Assembly (NCBI GenBank): GCA_964368605.1
Contig: CAYJBP010000068.1
Span: forward strand, 1 to 13,481
Direction of reading: 5' to 3'
Source: CAYJBP01 sp964368605
GTDB taxonomy: Bacteria > Bacillota > Dehalobacteriia > UBA4068
DNA length: 13,481 nucleotides
Position numbers and translations under genes: made by a program. Of this stretch, positions 7,176 through 13,466 are shown one piece after another (the stretch's first letter is position 1; every line of letters starts with the position of its first letter). The notes beneath the pieces are model-generated. The model was not told the DNA's origin, did not search any database, and saw only the letters and a list, made by a program, of their open reading frames with translations.

Positions 7176-8051
7176 TTAGTTATTGCTTATGTTTAAAGCA
7201 TTTTTTTGGGCTTGCAAGCCATCTAAAACTAAGGCCGATAGTAAAACTAAAGAGCCTATAACCACATAAATGCTGGGGATTTCTCTAATCAAAACAAAGC
7301 TCCAGGCCGGGGTAAGGATAAATTCCCAAACAGCCAATAATGATGCCCTTTGGCTGCTTATTTTTTTTACACCAAGCGAATAACAAGCATAGCCTAAAGA
7401 TAATTGCAAAGCCATAATTATCAAAGATAGCCATTGCATGCCCTCAACCTGGGTATTAATACCGGGCAAAATATAGCAAAAAGGCAAAATTAAAGCGGCG
7501 GTAATGGCATTCATCAATACCATTAGCCCCAAGGTATTATCATGCTCGATTCTGCCTAAGCAATAGCTGGTTAGCGCAAAGAAAACACCAAATAGCACCG
7601 ATAGCCAATTACCCCATAAAGCCGCACCGCTTAAAGGCTCACTTAAGATAATGGCAATGGCGGCAATAATTAGAATTATAATCAAAAGCCGATTTTTAAT
7701 CAGCTTTTTTTGATAAATACAGGCGGCTAAAAATAACCAAACCGGTGCCGAGTATTTCATGGCAATAACCGATGTGGTAGTGGTCATTTGCAAAGAATAG
7801 ATTACAATAGTGGCCATAATTGCATAGGCAACACAATAGATAAACAGCCAGCGATCAAATTTAATTTTACGAGGGCGCAGGGTAGGCAGCAAAATAAGAG
7901 CCGCAATTAAAGATCTAATGCCGGTGATATAAAGTGGATCGGCATCAAAAGCCTTAATAACCGCACTGCTGCTGCTCCAAATAAAGGCGCCTAAGATTAC
8001 CAGCCAGCTACCGGGAATAATAAAATTGGTATTTGCTTTTTTAGTTTGCAT
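7176..8051 (-). CDS. EamA/DMT-superfamily transporter, upstream copy of a tandem pair
   Basis: This is a 291-residue membrane protein with about ten hydrophobic helices and two EamA repeats. Shared with its neighbour are PGSWL near the start, the GIRSLIA segment, RPRKIKFDRW, SAPVWLF, GNWLSV, GRIEHDN, and LLAVWEFILTPAW. The substrate is unknown. The ATG at 8051 is preferred over one 33 bp upstream: it has an AGGGG ribosome binding site five bases away, starts the protein directly before the conserved part, and leaves an 8-bp gap to the sulfatase gene instead of an overlap. The pair most likely arose by tandem duplication followed by divergence. They could transport different compounds, or form a two-protein transporter as some small DMT proteins do, although full-length EamA proteins normally work without a second subunit type. 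Confidence 0.9.
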   Translation of the reverse strand: MQTKKANTNFIIPGSWLVILGAFIWSSSSAVIKAFDADPLYITGIRSLIAALILLPTLRPRKIKFDRWLFIYCVAYAIMATIVIYSLQMTTTTSVIAMKYSAPVWLFLAACIYQKKLIKNRLLIIILIIAAIAIILSEPLSGAALWGNWLSVLFGVFFALTSYCLGRIEHDNTLGLMVLMNAITAALILPFCYILPGINTQVEGMQWLSLIIMALQLSLGYACYSLGVKKISSQRASLLAVWEFILTPAWSFVLIREIPSIYVVIGSLVLLSALVLDGLQAQKNALNISNN

Positions 8052-8056
8052 AATAT

Positions 8057-8061
8057 CCCCT
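8057..8061 (-). promoter_or_regulatory. Shine-Dalgarno site for the upstream EamA gene
   Basis: On the minus strand AGGGG lies five bases before the ATG at 8051 and overlaps the stop codon of the sulfatase gene. It supports a start at 8051 rather than 8084 and suggests coupled translation. Confidence 0.6.
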
Positions 8062-10204
8062 ATTCTCTGCCTGCGGCAGCCCATAAGTGGCGATAATAAT
8101 CCTGCTCTAAAATTAATTGCGAATAATGGAATTTGTCGTCGATTAGCTGATTAATTTGCTCAACTTCTTCGGCGGCTAAATCGCCTTCTATATTGCCATT
8201 GCTATAATTATAGCGGCCGTTTTCGGTAATAAAGCTGCGGCTATTGAAGATAATCAGGCTTTGATCATCGGCAAAAATATCGCGTCCCATAAATAGGCGG
8301 CTATCAAAATCCAGGCCAAATAAATTGCTTACGGTGGGCATTATATCTAAAGAAGAAGCAGGCTTGCTAATTTGCTGATAAGGCAAGCCCGGCTGCCAAA
8401 TTAGCAGCAAATTGCGATAAAGTTCAAAAGTATTATCGGGGGCTATGCCGCCATTTAGCTCGGCCATCGCCGCAGTTGACAGCCCATATGGATAATGATC
8501 CGAGCTTAGCACAATAACCGTATCATTCATTTTGCCGGCCTTGGTTAACTCGTCTACCAGGTAAGTAAGGGCATATTCCAATTCTAAATTACAAGCCAAA
8601 TAGGCTTGCGCCTCGCTGCTTAAATCCAAATGGCTAACCGCCTCGCGATTGGCCATTGCCTGATGATTGCCGCCAAAATTATAATTTAAATGGCCGCTAA
8701 CTGTCATATAATAGGTATGAAAACGCTCGTTTTGGATATATTGGGGCACGGTTTGTTCCATCATTTGCAAATCCGAGCGTGGCCAGGCCTCGTCGATATT
8801 TAGGCCATTGCCCACCCCGGTATATTGATACCCCAAATTAGGATGCGATTTATCACGCTCATAATAATCATAGGTATGATTATGAAAGGCCAGCGGCTGC
8901 GGATAGCCCAAGGCCGCAAATTGATGGCCCATGGTTTGCGGCAAATAATTATCGGCCGAGGCGGCAAAGCTCCAAAGCCCTTTTTTGGGCAAAATACCCT
9001 GGCAGGCCACATATTCGCCATCACTGGTCGATACATTCCAAATGGGCGTATAAAATTGGCTAAAATGAAAGCCACCGGTAGCAAGCTTGGTGATGGTTGG
9101 GAAAAGTTCTGGATAATTTAAAACACAATGCGAAAGAGCCTCGGCCGTGATATAAATTAAATTATCGCCGGCAAAAAGCCCGGTATAGTCGTTTTTAAGG
9201 GTGGGGCTGATGCTGCCAAAATAATTATGCATATCGGCTAAGGTATTGTTTTCGGCACCGGCGGCCAATTGCTCAAAATCAAATTCTAAGGTATTATAGG
9301 TGGGCAAATCCGGCTCGCCGGCTGCCGCCTTGATTAGTAAAAATTCGCTAAAGTCCTGCTTAAACCAGTTGCTTAGCGCAATTTTTTGATCAAAATCTTT
9401 ATATAAGGTGCTGGCAGCATTGCCCTCGGCATCGGCCATGGAGGTGGCCAGTTGCGGAAAAAGCAATTCTTGCAAATCCAGGCCGCTTGAGACAATTACG
9501 CCCAGCTGCATCTGGCGCAAAAGCGGTGCCGAGCTATTATGGTATTGAGTATAGGCACTATTGCCATCACGTCCCAAAGCCGGCAAAAGGGCATAAATTG
9601 TAAGCAAATAGCAAACAATAGTTGCAGCCGCCAAGCTATTATACCAAAATTTACGATAAAAGTTAGCATAAGGCGCTTTAAAGATGGCAAAAACTACAAT
9701 TGGCAGCAGTAAAAGCACAAAACCGCCCCAATTTGTGGTAACAACTTGAATAATATCTTCATAAAATTGCAAAACATCGCCGGCCTTAGTTAAAGAATAA
9801 AGCATTAAAGGCACTTTAAACATGCAATTATAGCCAAATTGCAGGCAATAAAATATAGCAATTAAAATGGCTGTAATAAGCGAAAGAATATAGCCTATTT
9901 TAGGCTTAAACAGGCTATATAGCAGGCTAAACAGTAAAGCACCGCATAAAGCCATCGCCGTAAACCAAATAAAGCGGCTGCCCGTAATAGCACCGTTTAA
10001 ATTAAGCTGAAAAGTTATTTCCCAGTATAAAAGAGCAGCTAACCATAGCAAAAACAAGGGCAATCCTTGGCGAATATGCTCCTTAATGCTAAAAGGGCTT
10101 GCCTGCTGCCCCGATTTAAAGCCGATTAGCGCTTTAAATTTAGCAATTTTAGTTGATGGGCTATTAGGGTTTAGCTGCTGGTTTAAACTGTTTTCTGTTG
10201 CCAT
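8060..10204 (-). CDS. LtaS-like membrane sulfatase (phosphoglycerol/phosphoethanolamine transferase type)
   Basis: This is a 714-residue membrane enzyme of the alkaline-phosphatase-like sulfatase fold, related to lipoteichoic acid synthases. An N-terminal cytoplasmic tail of about 45 residues is followed by five hydrophobic segments (about 47-65, 78-98, 104-125, 160-177, 188-208). An extracellular catalytic domain begins near 345. Expected metal and catalytic residues are present: Glu355 in IYITAEAL, Thr393 in STSDGEY (the nucleophile position of the TSDAE box), Arg450-Asp451 in YYERD, His505 in SGHLNY, and Asp569-His570 in LSSDHYPYG. It is longer than typical LtaS because of a roughly 130-residue spacer between the last helix and the catalytic domain. 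The activity may be polyglycerolphosphate synthesis or transfer of a phospho-headgroup to a glycan or lipid; sequence alone does not decide. The ATG follows the ispE stop codon without a gap (TAAATG), implying coupled translation. Confidence 0.87.
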   Translation of the reverse strand: MATENSLNQQLNPNSPSTKIAKFKALIGFKSGQQASPFSIKEHIRQGLPLFLLWLAALLYWEITFQLNLNGAITGSRFIWFTAMALCGALLFSLLYSLFKPKIGYILSLITAILIAIFYCLQFGYNCMFKVPLMLYSLTKAGDVLQFYEDIIQVVTTNWGGFVLLLLPIVVFAIFKAPYANFYRKFWYNSLAAATIVCYLLTIYALLPALGRDGNSAYTQYHNSSAPLLRQMQLGVIVSSGLDLQELLFPQLATSMADAEGNAASTLYKDFDQKIALSNWFKQDFSEFLLIKAAAGEPDLPTYNTLEFDFEQLAAGAENNTLADMHNYFGSISPTLKNDYTGLFAGDNLIYITAEALSHCVLNYPELFPTITKLATGGFHFSQFYTPIWNVSTSDGEYVACQGILPKKGLWSFAASADNYLPQTMGHQFAALGYPQPLAFHNHTYDYYERDKSHPNLGYQYTGVGNGLNIDEAWPRSDLQMMEQTVPQYIQNERFHTYYMTVSGHLNYNFGGNHQAMANREAVSHLDLSSEAQAYLACNLELEYALTYLVDELTKAGKMNDTVIVLSSDHYPYGLSTAAMAELNGGIAPDNTFELYRNLLLIWQPGLPYQQISKPASSLDIMPTVSNLFGLDFDSRLFMGRDIFADDQSLIIFNSRSFITENGRYNYSNGNIEGDLAAEEVEQINQLIDDKFHYSQLILEQDYYRHLWAAAGRE

Positions 10205-11104
10205 TTAATTCACCGTTTCTGTAATAATCGACCAAGCCGCTGCTTGGCGCAGCTGTTCAATGGCTTGGTTTTGCGGGCTTAAGCCCAAGTTGTGTTCTTT
10301 AGCCGCAAAATCGGGCATCAAGGGGATGATAATGCTAGCCCCACTGCCGCTCATAATTACCGGCAAATCTAGGCTATAAGCTAAATCGATAAGTGTTTTT
10401 ATGGGTGGGTATTTTTCGATAACCACCTGCTGTAAATCATTCTTTAGCAGCCCTTTAAGTATCTGATAATCGCCTTTGGCTAAGGCTGTATATAATTGAT
10501 TTAAGGCAAGTTGTTCTTGCTTAAAATCGCTAAAGGGGCGATTTTGTTCTTTAAATAGGCCAAAAATTTGGGGGGTGGGGATGGCAATTTGCGGATTAAG
10601 CAGCAAAAGCGGCTGCCTAAAATTGGCCAAAGGCTGCAAAATTTCGCCAATGCCGCTAACCTTGGCCACGCCTCCTAAAAGGCAAAAAGGGATATCCGCC
10701 CCCAGCTTTAAGCCGATTGCCGCTAAATCGCTAGCGGAGATATCCAGACCAAACAGGGTTTTTGCCCCGATAAGTACGGCCGCCGCATCGCTAGAGCCGC
10801 CGCCTAAACCTGCCCCTTCGGGGATGGCTTTTTCGATGGCAATGGCTAAATTTTGCTTTAAGCCTAATTCGGCCTTTAAAAGCTGCCAAGCCCTAAGTGC
10901 TAAATTGGGCAAATTTTGCTTAGCCGTCAATAAAGGGGGATGACAAAGGCAGCTATCATGAGCGGCTTCGCTTAAAGTAATGGTATCGGCCAGATTAATT
11001 TGCTGAAATAGGCTGGCCAAAAGATGATAATTATCGGCTCTACGGCCGCAAACAGAAAGCCGCCAATTAATTTTGGCCAAGGCTTTTACTTGTAAACTAG
11101 CCAT
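10205..11104 (-). CDS. ispE: 4-diphosphocytidyl-2-C-methyl-D-erythritol kinase
   Basis: IspE phosphorylates CDP-methylerythritol in the MEP pathway, which makes the isoprenoid precursors used for undecaprenyl carriers and quinones. It is a GHMP kinase of 299 residues, the usual length. AKINWRL near 10-16 contains the catalytic-region Lys11. RRADNYH at 21-27 corresponds to the conserved KRxDGYH, with Asn for Gly. The ATP-binding loop PEGAGLGGGSSDAA is at 95-108. GADIPF at 135-140 contains the catalytic Asp137. The C-terminal MSGSGAS is at 251-257. The gene overlaps the end of nadE by 8 bp, and its AGAGG ribosome binding site lies inside nadE, so the two are translated from one mRNA. The link between nadE and ispE looks like operon convenience rather than a shared pathway. 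Confidence 0.97.
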   Translation of the reverse strand: MASLQVKALAKINWRLSVCGRRADNYHLLASLFQQINLADTITLSEAAHDSCLCHPPLLTAKQNLPNLALRAWQLLKAELGLKQNLAIAIEKAIPEGAGLGGGSSDAAAVLIGAKTLFGLDISASDLAAIGLKLGADIPFCLLGGVAKVSGIGEILQPLANFRQPLLLLNPQIAIPTPQIFGLFKEQNRPFSDFKQEQLALNQLYTALAKGDYQILKGLLKNDLQQVVIEKYPPIKTLIDLAYSLDLPVIMSGSGASIIIPLMPDFAAKEHNLGLSPQNQAIEQLRQAAAWSIITETVN

Positions 11105-12827
11105 CTAAAGCCTCTTTTTTTAATTGCAAATAGGCATCGCTAAAATAAGGGGTTAGCTGAATTTCCTGCTCGCCACCGCCAAAAGGCTTAGCACTAATGG
11201 CAAGTAGTGGCGGCGCTTGCATTCTTTTGGCCACTGCCATGCCCCGATAAAGCAGCCACCAGTATTCCAAATCCTGAATAAATTGGCCGCAATCGCTAAA
11301 TAATTCTTCGATAATTTGCTCGGAAACATTCAGATATTCGGCCAAATTGCCATCCAAATATATTTTTAATAGGTCATGGGGATTTTGTTTATCTACGACC
11401 ATAGCTTTAAGCAAATAGTCATGATAGGCATAGATAAGGGGGTCGCCTAAGCCCTTGCTTACATCTTGTTGTGGTGATAGCTCGGCCGAGGGGCGAATGG
11501 CAGCGATTTCGGCAATGGGGGCTTGGGGGAAATATTTTTGATTTAAATAGGCGGCGGCCTGATAAACCTGATATTTCCACAAATCGGCCTGGGCGGCAAA
11601 AGCGCCGCCTAAATCGCCATAAAAGGTGGCATAGCCTACGCTTAATTCGGCCTTATTGCCATTGCAGGTAAAAATGGCATCCCAGGAGGCTGCCGCAGCC
11701 GCTAGCAGGCGTGTTCTTTCGCGTGCTTGCATATTTTCCAGCACTGTCATATTTTGTTCCAGTTTAAATTGGCGGCCATCGGGAGCATAAACGGTGCTCC
11801 AGGCAAAAGAGGCTAAAATCGAGTCCATCGATACTTGAATGGGCATATCCAATTTATTTATGGCTAGGGCTTCGGCCAAACGGGCGGCTAAATCCTGGGT
11901 TAGGCTGCTATTATATTTACTGGGCATAATCATGCCCAAAACATTTTCCGATCCTAAAGCTCTGCTATAAACCATGGCCGCCAGGGAGGAATCGATGCCG
12001 CCGGATAGGCCGATAACGGCCTTTTTTTGGCCGATGCTATGGCAAAAGGCCTGTACGCCTTTGATTAAAGCCTCGCCCAAAAGCTGTTCGGGCTGGCTTT
12101 GGGGGATGATGCGGCCCGGTTTATTGATTTGCCAAAGGCCAACGCTTTCGATGAAGTCGGCTTCGCGATTAATCATTTTGCCTTGGCGATCGAGCTGATA
12201 GCTACCGCCTAGGAATAGGTAGTTGGCCTTACCGCGCGATTGCAGCCCTACGCCGGCCACCTGAAAATAAGGGCGTCCTTCGATATAAGGGGCATCCGGC
12301 AGGGCTTCGGCTAAGAAGGGGGCAGCCGAAACATTGATTAGTAAATCGATATCTTTGGCGGTAAAGGGCAAATCTTTTTCGCGCCAATTGCCCAGTAAAA
12401 AGCCGGTGCGATACAGTTTGCCTTCTACATCGAGCATATAAGGTTTGGTTTCGTTATGGGCGGCAAAGGGCAGATAAGCGCCTTCGATATAGGCATCGCC
12501 AAGCGGCGCTTCCAGGCGGCCTAGCAGGCCATCTTGTGCCATAAAGCAGGTATTATAAAGTTTACCGTTTTCATAGGCGATATTGCCGAAGATGATGGTT
12601 AAATCATCGGCATAGGCGGCAATTTGCTCGCCGATGCTTTGGCAATCGGCAATAAACTGGGGGTTTTGCCAATGATCATCTAAAAGCAGGCCACTGATTG
12701 CCAGCTCGGGAAATACCAATAATTCGGCCTGATTTTGTTTGGCAATATCGATTAATGTTTGCATTGATTGCTGATTGCGCCTTAAATCAGCCGGGAAGAT
12801 TTCCATTTGGGCGATGGCTATGGTCAT
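11097..12827 (-). CDS. nadE: NAD+ synthetase with N-terminal nitrilase-like domain that appears catalytically dead
   Basis: NadE amidates deamido-NAD+ to NAD+ using ATP. The 576 residues have the layout of the glutamine-dependent enzyme: a nitrilase/glutaminase domain (about 1-240) and a synthetase domain (about 250-576). The synthetase domain looks intact, with the pyrophosphatase loop SGGIDSS at 275-281, MPSKYNSS at 301-308, ENMQARERTR at 364-373, GNKAELSVGYATFYGD at 390-405 and PSAELSPQQD at 446-455. In the glutaminase domain the catalytic glutamate is kept (Glu41 in FPELAISG). By alignment, however, the catalytic lysine position before LP is Glu106, and the CEDxW cysteine region reads LLGNW (144-148), with no cysteine. 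The enzyme is therefore probably fed by free ammonia or by another source. The start has an AAGGAGG site eight bases upstream. It is the first gene of the row after a repeat-rich leader. Confidence 0.94.
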   Translation of the reverse strand: MTIAIAQMEIFPADLRRNQQSMQTLIDIAKQNQAELLVFPELAISGLLLDDHWQNPQFIADCQSIGEQIAAYADDLTIIFGNIAYENGKLYNTCFMAQDGLLGRLEAPLGDAYIEGAYLPFAAHNETKPYMLDVEGKLYRTGFLLGNWREKDLPFTAKDIDLLINVSAAPFLAEALPDAPYIEGRPYFQVAGVGLQSRGKANYLFLGGSYQLDRQGKMINREADFIESVGLWQINKPGRIIPQSQPEQLLGEALIKGVQAFCHSIGQKKAVIGLSGGIDSSLAAMVYSRALGSENVLGMIMPSKYNSSLTQDLAARLAEALAINKLDMPIQVSMDSILASFAWSTVYAPDGRQFKLEQNMTVLENMQARERTRLLAAAAASWDAIFTCNGNKAELSVGYATFYGDLGGAFAAQADLWKYQVYQAAAYLNQKYFPQAPIAEIAAIRPSAELSPQQDVSKGLGDPLIYAYHDYLLKAMVVDKQNPHDLLKIYLDGNLAEYLNVSEQIIEELFSDCGQFIQDLEYWWLLYRGMAVAKRMQAPPLLAISAKPFGGGEQEIQLTPYFSDAYLQLKKEALDG

Positions 12828-12835
12828 TGGAATGG

Positions 12836-12842
12836 CCTCCTT
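12836..12842 (-). promoter_or_regulatory. nadE Shine-Dalgarno site
   Basis: On the minus strand a consensus AAGGAGG lies eight bases before the nadE ATG at 12827. It fixes the start of the first gene in the row and indicates efficient initiation. Confidence 0.85.
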
Positions 12843-12874
12843 GGGTTTTGTTTTTTTATTAAAGGTTTCTTTTG

Positions 12875-12903
12875 TTTCTTTTCTTTCCTTAAAAGAAAAG
12901 AAA
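12875..12903. repeat. Inverted repeat, 12-bp stem, pyrimidine/purine arms
   Basis: TTTCTTTTCTTT at 12875-12886 and AAAGAAAAGAAA at 12892-12903 are exact reverse complements around a 5-nt loop. One arm is all pyrimidine and the other all purine. No T run follows on the minus strand, so it is not a standard terminator. It lies about 50 bp before the nadE start, within the expected leader. Confidence 0.8.
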
Positions 12904-12917
12904 GGTCTTAATCTTTT

Positions 12918-13000
12918 AAATCTTTCGAGTTAAAAAAGGCTCGAAGCTATAATTTAAATAGGCAGCTAAATCCGGTTGAAAGGAGATATTCGAAAGATTT
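12918..13000. repeat. Long-range inverted repeat in the nadE leader
   Basis: AAATCTTTCGA at 12918-12928 is the exact reverse complement of TCGAAAGATTT at 12990-13000. The second arm shares bases 12996-13000 with the arm of another perfect repeat (12962-13006), so the two stems cannot form together. The first arm also overlaps a small local hairpin, TTCGAG at 12924-12929 with CTCGAA at 12940-12945. Confidence 0.6.
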
Positions 13001-13010
13001 AGCTGCTATT
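12957..13010. repeat. Inverted repeat, 11-bp perfect stem, 15 bp with one bulge
   Basis: GCAGCTAAATC at 12962-12972 pairs exactly with GATTTAGCTGC at 12996-13006 across a 23-nt loop. Four more base pairs form if G12961 is bulged out (12957-12960 with 13007-13010). It is the longest stem in the nadE upstream region and competes with the repeat at 12918-13000. Confidence 0.7.
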
Positions 13011-13034
13011 GTTATTTGCGAAGCAAATGGCAAT
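13008..13034. repeat. Hairpin with ATTTGC/GCAAAT core
   Basis: ATTTGC at 13014-13019 and GCAAAT at 13023-13028 enclose a GAA triloop. Beyond two non-Watson-Crick positions the stem continues with ATTG (13008-13011) and CAAT (13031-13034). The two odd positions would be U-G wobbles in a plus-strand RNA but A-C mismatches in a minus-strand RNA, so the fold favours plus-strand RNA. Confidence 0.55.
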
Positions 13035-13081
13035 AAAGTGCTCTTTGTTGATTATTGGGGTATATTATGTTTTATTTTATT

Positions 13082-13100
13082 TGGGAGGGCTTTCCTCCCA
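13082..13100. repeat. GC-rich hairpin, 7-bp stem
   Basis: TGGGAGG at 13082-13088 and CCTCCCA at 13094-13100 flank a GCTTT loop. On the plus strand a T run comes only after about 12 further bases, and on the minus strand an A-rich stretch follows, so it does not have the form of an intrinsic terminator. Confidence 0.65.
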
Positions 13101-13128
13101 GCTTAGAATGTGTTTTTTGATTTTGTAG

Positions 13129-13148
13129 GGAATGGTCTTGACCATTCC
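13129..13148. repeat. Hairpin, 8-bp perfect stem with tetraloop
   Basis: GGAATGGT at 13129-13136 and ACCATTCC at 13141-13148 are exact reverse complements with a CTTG loop, and the stem is preceded by TGTAG. It lies in a series with the hairpin at 13082-13100 and looks like a dispersed intergenic hairpin element. Confidence 0.65.
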
Positions 13149-13180
13149 GATGATTTAGGTTATTGTTATCTTAATTGTTG

Positions 13181-13320
13181 ACTGGATTGTTTTGGTTTGT
13201 GTTTTTTGTTGATTATTGATTGTTGTTTGTTGTTTGCTTTGCTGTTCTGATTTAGTTTTTTGCTGCTTGTTGTTAGGTTAGTTGTTCTATTTTACTCTTT
13301 TGTTGCTGGTTGTTAGCTGG
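13181..13320. repeat. Strongly G+T-skewed tract with degenerate TTGTTG motifs
   Basis: By direct count, 117 of these 140 bases are G or T on the plus strand, so the minus strand is A+C-rich. Short motifs such as TTGTTG, TTGTTAG and GCTGCTTGTTG-like units recur without a fixed period. There is no open frame of useful length. In the transcription direction of nadE this would be an A/C-rich, largely unstructured RNA. Confidence 0.7.
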
Positions 13321-13440
13321 ATTGTAGGCTACTTACATTTTTCGGCGGATAATTACCTTGGTTTGTATTCCGTGGATTGAAAGGTTTTCTTGTCCCTTCC
13401 TACGTTAGCTAGATTATTTTCTTTTATCGCAGAGGGGGTT

Positions 13441-13466
13441 GTTACTTTTTGGTCGCAAAAAGTAAC
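13441..13466. repeat. Inverted repeat at the right edge, 11-bp perfect stem
   Basis: GTTACTTTTTG at 13441-13451 and CAAAAAGTAAC at 13456-13466 are exact reverse complements around GTCG. A second pairing, GGTCG at 13451-13455 with CGACC at 13473-13477, overlaps it. No T run follows on either strand. It may continue a repeat that extends beyond the window. Confidence 0.7.

Noticed and set aside
8052..8084. Longer N-terminus for the upstream EamA transporter starting at 8084
   Set aside because: It overlaps the sulfatase gene, and the ATG at 8051 has its own AGGGG site and begins just before the conserved region shared with the paralogue.
10575..10943. Plus-strand open frame of 122 codons opposite ispE
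   Set aside because: It is a low-complexity mirror of the conserved kinase gene with no recognisable motif.
12828..13080. Known riboswitch class in the nadE leader
   Set aside because: I could not match the leader to any conserved core I know; only generic competing stems are visible.
13082..13148. Two hairpins considered as intrinsic terminators of an upstream gene
   Set aside because: Neither is followed directly by a T run on either strand.
13181..13320. G+T-rich tract considered as a CRISPR array or tandem repeat
   Set aside because: No repeat of constant length or spacing is present; only short degenerate motifs recur.
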